DNA of 64,000 nucleotides from Mesorhizobium sp. NZP2298 (lineage in GTDB: Bacteria > Pseudomonadota > Alphaproteobacteria > Rhizobiales > Rhizobiaceae): the NCBI RefSeq assembly GCF_013170825.1, contig NZ_CP033365.1:6770001-6834000 (forward strand), read 5' to 3'. A program made the position numbers and the translations under genes. Below, one piece after another: positions 55,268 to 63,342 of the stretch; position 1 is the first letter of the stretch; the number at the start of each line of letters is the position of its first letter. A model generated the notes under the pieces. The model searched no databases and was not told the DNA's origin. It saw only the letters and a list, made by a program, of their open reading frames with translations.

Positions 55268-56263
55268 TCACGCTTTGGCCAAGTGAGCGTAACTTGCTGC
55301 GAAACGCCCGAATTTGTACTCGCCGCACGTCACCTGATTGTAGCGAAGCGGGTTGCTATCCGTGACACATGAGGGCAATGGTTCAATGATCGCACTGAAA
55401 TCGGCGTCGATAAAGAAGGGGATTGAGTATCGCTCGCGTCCCGAGCTATTCACCACGCGGTGCATGTTGGCCAGGTAGACATCATTGGTGAGCCGCTGGA
55501 TTAGATCGCCAATGTTGATTACGAATGTGCCTTGGATCGGAATGCCCTCGACCCAATCGCCATCTCGGTTCATGACCTGAAGACCACCCACGTCGTCCTG
55601 GGCCAAGATGGTCAGATTTCCGTAATCCGTGTGGGCGCCAATACCGATAATCTCTTCGCCAATATAGCCACTCTGCGGCGGGTAGTGAAGCAGGCGCTGA
55701 ATGCTGATCGGTTGCCGCATGAGGCTTTCAAAATAGTTTTCAGAAAGGTCCAGACTGAGCGCAATGCCCTGCAAGAGTTTCTTCGCGAGGCCGACCATCT
55801 TTTGATGGTATCCATATGTCAGTTCCCGAAACTCGGCCAGACTTGAGGGCCACTGGTTGGGCCCAAAAAACGGACCTTCCAGGGTCGAACGTTCAGGACC
55901 GATGTCAAAACACTCCTTGAGGTCTCTCGTCTTGCCAGGATCGGTGTTCTCCCCGAACGGCTCGATATAGCCGCGGAGGGCAACATCGGATTTGCTTATA
56001 TGCAATTCCATCTTCTGTGACATGGGCAGATCAAAGAACCGACGGCTCACGTCGAAGACCGAATCCACGAAATCCTGCGGAATACCGTGATTCTTCACAT
56101 ACATGAAGCCAGTGTTCGACAATGCCCAACGTATCTCCTTCGCCACCTTATACTCGTTGCTGCTATCCAGAAGCGGCGCGATGTCAACCACCGGAATCTT
56201 GTCAAAGCTTTCGCATTTCGCGCGAAGCTTGTCGTCCAGTTTGGCCACGATATCCTTAGACAT
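55268..56263 (-). CDS. Isopenicillin-N-synthase-like 2-oxoglutarate/Fe(II) oxygenase
   Basis: 331 residues from ATG 56263 with GGAAAGG upstream. DIOX_N part: IPVVDIAPLLD, TGFMYVKNHGIPQDFVDSVF, SRRFFDLPMSQK. Catalytic core: GIGAHTDYGNLTILAQDDVG (His and Asp ligands), ANMHRVVNSSGRERYSIPFF (His ligand and RxS for 2-oxoglutarate). Soluble oxygenase of unknown substrate. A SAM methyltransferase precedes it on the same strand, with a remnant of a second oxygenase between; the pair may modify a small secondary metabolite. Confidence 0.88.
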   Translation of the reverse strand: MSKDIVAKLDDKLRAKCESFDKIPVVDIAPLLDSSNEYKVAKEIRWALSNTGFMYVKNHGIPQDFVDSVFDVSRRFFDLPMSQKMELHISKSDVALRGYIEPFGENTDPGKTRDLKECFDIGPERSTLEGPFFGPNQWPSSLAEFRELTYGYHQKMVGLAKKLLQGIALSLDLSENYFESLMRQPISIQRLLHYPPQSGYIGEEIIGIGAHTDYGNLTILAQDDVGGLQVMNRDGDWVEGIPIQGTFVINIGDLIQRLTNDVYLANMHRVVNSSGRERYSIPFFIDADFSAIIEPLPSCVTDSNPLRYNQVTCGEYKFGRFAASYAHLAKA

Positions 56264-56289
56264 GGGTACACCTTTCCTTGGCAGGCGTT

Positions 56290-56442
56290 TTCTTCTTTGA
56301 CCGGCAGCGTGAAGAACCGCCGGGAAGCCTGCATAGGCTGCGCCGACCATTCTTTCGGAGTGCCGTGTTCAACAACGTGGAAGAACTCTAGCTCCTGGCA
56401 GGGTATGCATAGGCGCTCGCGTTCTTCATTGTCGTCTTGCAT
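56290..56442 (-). pseudogene. N-terminal remnant of a second 2OG oxygenase
   Basis: QELEFFHVVEHGTPKEWSAQ then PMQASRRFFTLPVKEENACQ matches the DIOX_N region of the intact gene just downstream (FMYVKNHGIPQDFV ... SRRFFDLP). Only about 50 residues remain, suggesting an older tandem duplicate. Confidence 0.55.
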
Positions 56443-56481
56443 AGGCCGCCAGTCTCGCTAGCGAGTTTTGCGGCAGCGTGG

Positions 56482-57189
56482 TCATGGTCGCTCCTCCGTT
56501 GGTGCGCTGGCCTTCTCGAGCACCTGGAAAACCCAGTAGTGCGCGTCCTCCTCCGCGACGTATCTGCCGTCGTTTAAACGCTGCGCCGGCACGAGGACGC
56601 CCGCATCCTGCAGGCGCCGCACCTCGTCTTCAAAAGATGTGGCCTCAACGTAGCTCTTGCGGGTGCTTGCTATGATGAATCCGTTTGGACGCGTGACGCG
56701 AGCCAGTTCGCGCAACCCTTCCGGTCGAACATGCCCGAGCGTGAAGACGCCGCAGCAGACCGTGATGTCGTAGCTCGCGCTGGAGTAGTCGGAGAGCGGC
56801 CCGTTAAGGTCGACATTGCCTCGGACATGGCGGTAGACGCGGGTTCGCCGGGCGTTTTCGGCCATCTCCTCGGAGAGGTCGATTCCGTCGATCAACCGGA
56901 AGCCGAGGCGTTCCAGTTCCACGCCGACGAGGCCAGTTCCGCAACCGGCGTCCAGGATTGCGATGGCAGTTCGCTGCCTGGCCAAATAGGCTGTCTGTAT
57001 GGCGCCCGCCAGTTCCGCCACGATCATCGGCCCGCAGTACCCGTCCCGGCCGACATCCAATTCGTAGGAGCTGGCCCATCCGCGATAGAAGTGGGCCAAG
57101 CGACCGACGTCGCCGTCGAGGGCGTGGGAATCCTTAATGCGCATTCGTGCGGCTTGCTCCAGTGCCATCTGCTGATCGAGGGTGTTCAT
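56482..57189 (-). CDS. Class I SAM-dependent methyltransferase
   Basis: 235 residues from ATG 57189 with GGAGGAA upstream. SAM motif I ILDAGCGTGLVGVELERLG (about residues 77-95), acidic GIDLSEEMAENARR, and motif IV DITVCCGVFTLGHVRPEGL. The fold resembles small-molecule (TylF/UbiE-like) methyltransferases. Same strand as the 2OG oxygenase downstream. Substrate unknown. Confidence 0.85.
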   Translation of the reverse strand: MNTLDQQMALEQAARMRIKDSHALDGDVGRLAHFYRGWASSYELDVGRDGYCGPMIVAELAGAIQTAYLARQRTAIAILDAGCGTGLVGVELERLGFRLIDGIDLSEEMAENARRTRVYRHVRGNVDLNGPLSDYSSASYDITVCCGVFTLGHVRPEGLRELARVTRPNGFIIASTRKSYVEATSFEDEVRRLQDAGVLVPAQRLNDGRYVAEEDAHYWVFQVLEKASAPTEERP

Positions 57190-57839
57190 GATAGTTCCTC
57201 CGTGTATGAGGGATGCGGATGCGGTACGGTTGTCATTGGAGGCACAATGGCCGCGGCTCAACCCATGAGCTGTTCGTTCCGTACGCTCAACCTAGCTGTC
57301 TCGGGCGCTTCCAGCGGAATGCACGTCTTCAGTGGGGATGTTTCGACTTGAGCGCTGTCCGGCGTATCCGGCCAAGGTGCCCCGTTCGCCTACTAACTTG
57401 TCGAAGACGTTGCGCCACAGCGGCAGGGAGGTGACTACAAATGCCGCAATCGCCGGTCGCATCGCGGTGATTCGTTTCACCGGGTGTCCTTTCCGAGCAA
57501 GTCGTTCGCGGCCGGGATTGATTCCTTGTTTGTCTGATGCCGGCGTCCAGGAGCTTGGCGGTCGGTCGGCACAACGCTGCCGGTACCAATGAATCCGATT
57601 CCTTGTGGAAACGAGTGGCGCGCACGGCACTTCCTCCATCCTAACAGTAAACTCGGTTTCTTTCACCATTGAATCGGTGATTTATAGGAATGTTCCATAG
57701 TTCTAGGAATAGCATCTGACTTTTAGCATGGGCAAGCCATATAACAATAAGAATACATTTTATAAATGTTAAGCAACATTGACTGGCGGTTTTACTTTCG
57801 TCCGAGAATTTTCACAATTAGCCAAGAAAAATGCGTATT
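57190..57839. other. Upstream region of the methyltransferase, AT-rich at its far end
   Basis: A 125-codon minus frame (57292-57669) shows no recognised family and is not called. 57660-57790 is strongly AT-rich, possibly promoter DNA. Confidence 0.4.
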
Positions 57840-58461
57840 TTTTCTCTCAGATGGTGTGACGAAATCCTGTTCGGCAACCAGAGAAATCGAGATCGGCTGC
57901 GGCCCAGCAACAACACCTGACCGGTGGTATCGGTGGGGACCCGGCCGGCGCTGCCCAGTGCATCCGCGTGCTGCAACAACAACACCATCACCCGCACGGC
58001 GTCCCATAATAGGCTGCTGTCGCTCGGCTCGTGGATGAGTGCGCGGTGACGGTGCTGTCCACGCCACGACCTTGCCGCTTTCCAACTTCTCTCGCCTGGC
58101 GCTTGCCAGCAGTACTTTGTTGATTTCTTCCCAGGTCGGCGCCCGATCGCGCTGATCGTCTTGTGCAAGACCGATTTCTTTGGGCTCCACCCCCATAGAA
58201 GCCGGGCAAAAGCCCGGATCGAGGCGGAGTCCTCCAGGTGAAAGGCCAGTTCCTGATAGCTTAGTTGGCGGTGCTGCTTGAGCAGCGCAGCGCAGCCTCC
58301 GCCGGCAGGCCCTCGCGGCCGGTCTGCTTGAGACCGTGCCGGCGCAGGTCCCGCGTCACCAGGCTCAAAAGCTCGCGATGCTTGTCCAGCCATTGGAACA
58401 TGGCTTTCAATTCACAGCCGATCTCGTGTCCGGCGAAAAGATCGACTACACTGGATTCCAT
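57840..58461 (-). pseudogene. ISNCY-family transposase remnant
   Basis: DLFAGHEIGCELKAMFQWLD, HRELLSLVTRDLRRHGLKQT, LLKQHRQLSYQELAFHLEDS, WGWSPKKSVLHKTISAIG and HEPSDSSLLWDAVRVM appear in order but in alternating frames: the N-terminal part of an ISNCY/IS1182-like transposase with several frameshifts and no C-terminus. Confidence 0.7.
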
Positions 58462-58479
58462 CGATCAGCCATCGTGCCT

Positions 58480-58960
58480 CGACACAGGTCATGGCGCAGC
58501 TCCGTCAGGAAGGTCATGGCCTTCCAATGGCCGTGCGGCACCTTGGCCCTGAGCCTTCGGCAGCGCGGCGGCCAGCCCCTGAGCGGCCATGTTGGTCTTG
58601 GTCCAGGTTTCATCGATGAACACCAGGCGGGAAGGATCGATGCGGTCCTGATACTTTACCGCTGTGCCCGTCTGCGCGCCACATCCGGGCGATCCTGCCC
58701 AGCCGCGATCGGGCGTCTTTTTTGTGACTGAGCTTCGGTATGAACGAACTCCCACCCCGAGCGGAGTCGACCGAAAGGCCGCGCTCGGCGAGCTCGGCCA
58801 CCACGCAGCGTAAAATCCGCGGCCCGGCAGCGCACCAGCAGCCAGTCGCGATGTGCGCCAGCAATCTTCTTCGGCCTGTGCCCACCCATTTGGCCCGGCG
58901 CAAGGCTGCTCGTTTCGCGCAAGCGGCGCACCCCACCGGATGACCCAGCAAGCAGTTCAA
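58480..58960 (-). pseudogene. IS630-family transposase remnant
   Basis: VVAELAERGLSVDSARGGSS and IDPSRLVFIDETWTKTNMA are the helix-turn-helix region and the first DDE motif (FIDETWTKTNM) of IS630 transposases. Frameshifted, C-terminus missing. Confidence 0.75.
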
Positions 58961-59028
58961 TCAGATTTGCACGCCTAATGGAATCCGCCTTCGATTCAGC
59001 CTCGCTTCATCCCGCTCTAGTACGGTCG

Positions 59029-59862
59029 TCAGGATGCAGGTTTCCGACCGAGGCACTGTGCCTTCGTAAGCTTGGCCCGATACTCCTCGTCCAAGATGGA
59101 CGGCAGGGATATCTTCTTGGTTCGGGCGCCATCAACAGCGATCATTTCACCGCTAACGAAGCTGGATTCGTCGCTAGCCAACCAAAGGACCGCATTTGCT
59201 ATCTCTTTTGGAGATCCGATCCTTCCCACCGGGTGTAGTTGCGCCAATTCCCGCTTGACCAAGCTTCGGTCCGGGTGGAGCTCAACATAGGCGCGATTCA
59301 GGTCAGTCTCGATCCAACCGGGGCAAACGGTATTGCAACGTATACCATCCGGCCCGAGGTCAACTGCCAGTCCCAACGTAAGACCATGCACTCCAGCCTT
59401 CGTGGCCGCGTAGGCAGTATGCCAGGGGTTGACCATACAGCCCTCGACCGACCCGATGTTAACGATCGTGCCCGACCCGATACGTCTAATTTCCGGGACC
59501 ACATACTTGGCCATTAGAAACGGACCACGAAGATTGACCGCCATAAGCCTGTCCCAATCCTCGGCAGTCTGTTCGTCGATGGACTTATGAATGACCATAC
59601 CGGCATTGTTGACCAGGACATCGATCCTGCCAAACTTCTGGAGGACGTCGTCAACGAATGCGCGAATTGAGGCCTCCTTTGTGACGTCGAGAGACATACG
59701 CGTGACCCTCTCGACGCTGCCGGAATCGGCGGAGCGATCATCACGCAAATCGCCGACGACAACCATGGCGTCTTCATCAGCGAGCCTCTCAGCAATTGCA
59801 TGCCCTATGCCTCGATTGCCACCGGTGACGATGGCAACTTTGCCTGAAAGCCGATTACCCAA
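59029..59862 (-). CDS. Short-chain dehydrogenase/reductase (SDR pair 2, gene B)
   Basis: 277 residues. VTGGNRGIGHAIAERL, LVNNAGMVIHKSIDEQT, YAATKAGVHGLTLGLAVDLG, VCPGWIETDLNRAYVE, LHPVGRIGSPKE and AVDGARTKKISLP. The C-terminus is about 20 residues longer than its relative at 44606-45370. It follows the next SDR gene by 9 bp. Substrate unknown. Confidence 0.88.
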   Translation of the reverse strand: MGNRLSGKVAIVTGGNRGIGHAIAERLADEDAMVVVGDLRDDRSADSGSVERVTRMSLDVTKEASIRAFVDDVLQKFGRIDVLVNNAGMVIHKSIDEQTAEDWDRLMAVNLRGPFLMAKYVVPEIRRIGSGTIVNIGSVEGCMVNPWHTAYAATKAGVHGLTLGLAVDLGPDGIRCNTVCPGWIETDLNRAYVELHPDRSLVKRELAQLHPVGRIGSPKEIANAVLWLASDESSFVSGEMIAVDGARTKKISLPSILDEEYRAKLTKAQCLGRKPAS

Positions 59863-59871
59863 GAATTCCTC

Positions 59872-60633
59872 CTATCCTGCCGTGAAGCCGCCATCTATAG
59901 GAATAGCAACGCCCGTGATATGCCTGGCTTCCTCGCTCGCGAGGAACAGCGTCAGACTTGCGATTTCTTCCGGCGAAGCCACGCGGCCCTGGGGTATTGA
60001 ATCAACATTCCTTTGAAGAACCTCGTCGGCGCTAACCAGCTTGCTGTGGGCCGACACAAGCATGGGCGTATCCACGGCGCCGGGGCAGACGGCATTGATG
60101 CTAATTTGCTCTTTGGCGTGGTCAAGGGCCATGGCTCGCGTCAGCAAAACGACGGCGCCCTTCGACGCGCAATAGGCAACCAGGCCGGAACTACCAACCA
60201 GCCCTACATTGGAGGCAATGTTGACGATGCTGCCGCCGCCGGTCCTCCTCATAGCCTTCACCGCGGCGCGGCTAAAGTAGAACACACCGTTGACATTAGC
60301 GTCGAATGTCTGACGCCAATCATCATCAGTTGTCTCAAGGGCGCTTCCACGCCGTATGATACCTGCACTGTTGACCAAGACGCTGACCTTTCCGAACCGC
60401 TCTACGGCGGAATTAATCGCCTGGTCCGCGAAGGTTGAGTCAGTCACATCACCCAGCATCAATTCGGCCGGACAATTGAGTTTCTGAACCGACTCTAAGG
60501 CTCGTTGGCCCCGCTCTCGATCGCGGCCGACCAATACGATTGACGCCTCTGTCGCGGCGAAGGCCTGTACGACGGCCTCCCCTATCCCCGACGTTGCGCC
60601 AGTAACAATAACCACCTTCTTGGAATGCTTCAT
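59872..60633 (-). CDS. Short-chain dehydrogenase/reductase (SDR pair 2, gene A)
   Basis: 253 residues from ATG 60633. VTGATSGIGEAVVQAFAATE, LVNSAGIIRRGSALETTDDD, YCASKGAVVLLTRAMALDHA and VCPGAVDTPMLVSAH; ends VAIPIDGGFTAG. In LVNSAG the usual second Asn (NNAG) is Ser, a tolerated variant. Organised exactly as the pair at 44.6-46.1 kb. Confidence 0.88.
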   Translation of the reverse strand: MKHSKKVVIVTGATSGIGEAVVQAFAATEASIVLVGRDRERGQRALESVQKLNCPAELMLGDVTDSTFADQAINSAVERFGKVSVLVNSAGIIRRGSALETTDDDWRQTFDANVNGVFYFSRAAVKAMRRTGGGSIVNIASNVGLVGSSGLVAYCASKGAVVLLTRAMALDHAKEQISINAVCPGAVDTPMLVSAHSKLVSADEVLQRNVDSIPQGRVASPEEIASLTLFLASEEARHITGVAIPIDGGFTAG

Positions 60634-61039
60634 GGTAGTGATTGCCCAACCGGAGCGAGTGAGGAATGGCCTCCCCCTGAGCTCCACTTATATTTCTATA
60701 TGCAATTTCTTTGTATTGCGTTTTGTTCACCGCATACAACCATACGTCGGACGCACACAAAGAAATATTTAGAATGCTTTTAATTATCACGCACATCCGC
60801 AATCGGGAAATACATTTATTGGTAAAGTTTTGTTAAGTACTTGTGAAGAAATATTGAAACATATGAATAGCGAGTCCATTTCTCAGCGCTTGGATACACC
60901 CGAGGTGGTCAACGATGGTCGGCGAGCTACTCGTCGGCATACCTGAGCGGAGGCGGTCGGCCTCGGTTTCACAGTTCGATGGGCGGCACGGAAGCGGAAC
61001 TCCTGCGCGATACTGCTACGATTTTGTTACCGGTCTCGC
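60634..61039. other. AT-rich upstream region of SDR pair 2
   Basis: 60690-60880 is strikingly AT-rich for this replicon; no gene. Presumed promoter of the SDR pair. Confidence 0.4.
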
Positions 61040-61175
61040 GTGGACGATTTCTGAGGCTCTGCGCAGCCTAGAGCTTTTCCCGCTGCTCAACGGACCGCGC
61101 GGTCGTCAACGAGCCGATGTTGACGCGGCAGTTGACGCCGTCGAGAAGTTTGCCCAATTCCCGAATGCAAAGTAA
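61040..61175 (+). pseudogene. NDP-forming acyl-CoA synthetase C-terminal fragment
   Basis: ISEALRSLELFPLLNGPRGR, QRADVDAAVDAVEKFAQF matches the C-terminal ATP-grasp end of acetyl/acyl-CoA synthetases (L...FPLLDGYRGRPRADV). The upstream part is missing. Confidence 0.55.
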
Positions 61176-61389
61176 GCGCCCACCTGGCCCCGTGTTTCGC
61201 GGACCGATGAAGGACGCGACACTCTCCACAGGTGCTCGCCCGCGACCTTTCCGGCAACATCGCAATCGCGCCGTGTCGGGCGATTGAGAAGCTGACACCG
61301 GAAATGTTACCGAGCGTTGTGGTGCCGACATGGGCCGCGCCATTCATCCAGTCGCCGTCGAGTATGATCCGCTCCTCCGCTGCCCCTTT

Positions 61390-61570
61390 TTGACGCCGGC
61401 GCGGATGAAAACCCGATGCTCCAGAGCATCGTCGGTCAGTTCTCCTAGCAATGGCCAGTTTAACCCGGCGGCCTTAGCCCGATCCAGATCGGCATGAAAT
61501 TCCCCTCGTGGATACCGAGGAGGTTCGTGCCAAGGTTGCTGACCCAAAGGCACTGTCACGACGGAAAAAC
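61390..61570 (-). pseudogene. IS21-family istA fragment
   Basis: LDRAKAAGLNWPLLGELTDD, ALEHRVF resembles the segment after the N-terminal HTH of IstA (AEAAGLSWPLPEELDDAALEA). The IS3 element lies immediately upstream, and typical IS21 terminal repeats lie on its other side (62970-63060), so one IS21 copy was split by the IS3 insertion and has largely decayed. Confidence 0.55.
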
Positions 61571-61614
61571 TGGAGTGCACCCTCATAATGAGACGGAGAA
61601 ATTGCGGGACAATT

Positions 61615-62601
61615 TCAGGCTTTGAGTTCAAGTACGGCATTTTCCGGCGATTTCGATAAGGTCTGTTCGTATTTCTCCGGGGTGAGGTAGTCGAGGGCTG
61701 AGTGCAACCGTTGCCGATTGTAAACGTCTTCAATGAAGCTCGCGATACGCCGCCGGGCGTCCGAGGCATCGCGATAGGCCCAGCCTGCGACTTCTTCCTG
61801 CTTCAAGGTTTTCATGAAGCTTTCCGCACGTGCATTGTCATACGGATTGCCCACCCAGCTCATACTCGGCTGGATTCCATGCGCATGGAGGATATCGGAA
61901 TAGCTGCTGCAAGCGTATTGAACTCCCCTGTCCGAGTGATGAATTAAATTGCCAGGAACTGGAGCACGTGCGGAGATCGCCATCTTCAGCGCATCAACCG
62001 CAAGGCTGGCCCGCAGGTGGAGTTCCAGGGCCCATCCGATGACCTTGCGGCTGAATGCATCAAGCACAACCGCCAAATAAGCGAACTGCTCGGCAAGGTG
62101 CAGATAGGTGATGTCGGCGACCCAAAGCTGATTGATCCCTGTCAACTCCATGCCTCGAGCAAGGTTAGACACCACCCGCCAGCTATGCCGAGAATCCGTG
62201 GTGCGCGGCACAAATGGCCGACTGAAGAGATTATCCTCCCTCATCACCCGCAACACACGTTTACGGTTTGCGCCCAACCTCCGCCTGAGAAGAGCACCGA
62301 TCCGGCGATAGCCATAATGCGGATTGGCCAAGGCCATCCGTTGAATGACATCGCGCAGGCCGGTTTCTTCCTGGCGCGGCGCTGAGTGCCGCCAGTGCCG
62401 GTAGTATCCAGCCCGGCTGACACCAGCCAGACGGCACATCTGTTCAATTCCTGGAGAGCCTTGCCGCATGCGGGCCGTCATTTTTTGAATGACTTCGAAG
62501 ACGCCGCTCCGCCAGGTGCGTCTTTCTTCTGTTGCCCCTGACATGCCGCAAGGCTTCTTGAAAAAAATCAAGTTCAACCTGTTGCTGGCCACTGCGTTCA
62601 A
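61615..62601 (-). CDS. IS3-family transposase OrfB (DDE integrase)
   Basis: 328 codons open. HTH_21 region MCRLAGVSRAGYYRHWRHSA, then the rve core with LWVADITYLHL (Asp), IHHSDRGVQYACS (Asp) and NARAESFMKTLKQEEV (Glu): complete DDE triad. Overlaps orfA; its frame joins orfA at a run of seven T (62567-62561). Catalyses copy-out/paste-in transposition when fused to OrfA. Confidence 0.9.
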   Translation of the reverse strand: MNAVASNRLNLIFFKKPCGMSGATEERRTWRSGVFEVIQKMTARMRQGSPGIEQMCRLAGVSRAGYYRHWRHSAPRQEETGLRDVIQRMALANPHYGYRRIGALLRRRLGANRKRVLRVMREDNLFSRPFVPRTTDSRHSWRVVSNLARGMELTGINQLWVADITYLHLAEQFAYLAVVLDAFSRKVIGWALELHLRASLAVDALKMAISARAPVPGNLIHHSDRGVQYACSSYSDILHAHGIQPSMSWVGNPYDNARAESFMKTLKQEEVAGWAYRDASDARRRIASFIEDVYNRQRLHSALDYLTPEKYEQTLSKSPENAVLELKA

Positions 62602-62905
62602 GTTCGACTATGCGGCGGCGGGCTTTCGCCAACGCATCGGCACGACGCTGTTCAGCCGACAGTGCAAAACTTGCTGCCAAGGTTTGTCGGTCCGGCGGCG
62701 CCTCGGGCGGCGGCTGTTTCGTTGGGCGTCCCCGTCGGGCCGGCATCAGATTGCCACACGTCCGCAGCTGCTCACGCCAGGCATACAAGCGTTGGCGGTG
62801 AATACCCAGTTCATCAGCTAATCGGCTGACGTTCTCCCCGTTTTGCATTCGCAAGAGCATGGAGAGTTTCTCTTGTTCGCTAAATCTCGACTTTCTTCCA
62901 ACCAT
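62444..62905 (-). CDS. IS3-family transposase OrfA (HTH protein)
   Basis: 153 residues. FSEQEKLSMLLRMQNGENVS, RLADELGIHRQRLYAWREQL is the transposase-8 helix-turn-helix; a leucine-rich stretch (RRRIVELERSGQQQVELDFF) follows. Starts 65 bp inside the right inverted repeat. Overlaps orfB by about 158 bp. Confidence 0.88.
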   Translation of the reverse strand: MVGRKSRFSEQEKLSMLLRMQNGENVSRLADELGIHRQRLYAWREQLRTCGNLMPARRGRPTKQPPPEAPPDRQTLAASFALSAEQRRADALAKARRRIVELERSGQQQVELDFFQEALRHVRGNRRKTHLAERRLRSHSKNDGPHAARLSRN

Positions 62906-62969
62906 TTCCAGTTCCTGTAATTCAGAAACTGTCCCCTATCTATTTGTCTCAGTCGAGGGGTGCACTCCA

Positions 62970-63060
62970 AAACCGTCCGGCAATTGATTGGAATGCTGTC
63001 CGGCTTCAGATCGGAACGCTGTCATTTTGATCGGAATCCCGTCCGGTTAATTCCCGGAAT
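62970..63060. repeat. IS21-type terminal repeats
   Basis: Three related units CCGTCCGG...TTGGAAT, CTGTCCGGCTTCAGATCGG, and TGATCGGAATCCCGTCCGG occur in tandem, as at the ends of IS21 elements. They are the outer end of the IS21 copy interrupted by IS3. Confidence 0.55.
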
Positions 63061-63342
63061 CCGCAGCGACGCCGTCTGTCAGATCTAGCTTGAACTTTTA
63101 CAGGTCCAACTAGCGCTCCTTGAAAATCGTAATCTTCCAAATTTGGTCAGACGCTCCGTGCCACACCGCCCGGTAATCAAAACGGTTGCAACAGACACTT
63201 CATATAACTTCACAGAACCTTTGCGACTGCAGACCACTGACAGTGGTACTTCTACGAAAGTCTGACGTCCGGCACGGCCAAGAAAGCTGTGCCGATCTAC
63301 GCAGGACCGCAGCACAGCACGCAACGTGGGAGTGAACAGCCA
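63061..63342. other. Upstream region of the ATP-grasp gene
   Basis: No gene recognised. Contains CACTGACAGTG-type short inverted repeat near 63236 and presumably the promoter of the downstream gene. Confidence 0.35.

Larger units (their letters stand above)
61571..62969 (-). mobile_element. Complete IS3-family insertion sequence, 1399 bp
   Basis: Imperfect terminal inverted repeats begin TGGAGTGCACCC at both ends (61571 and, on the minus strand, 62969), followed by matching GAGACNNA and GGGACA-TTTC blocks. A 4-bp AAAC flanks each side (61567-61570, 62970-62973), a likely target duplication. It contains orfA and orfB, both open. Confidence 0.88.
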
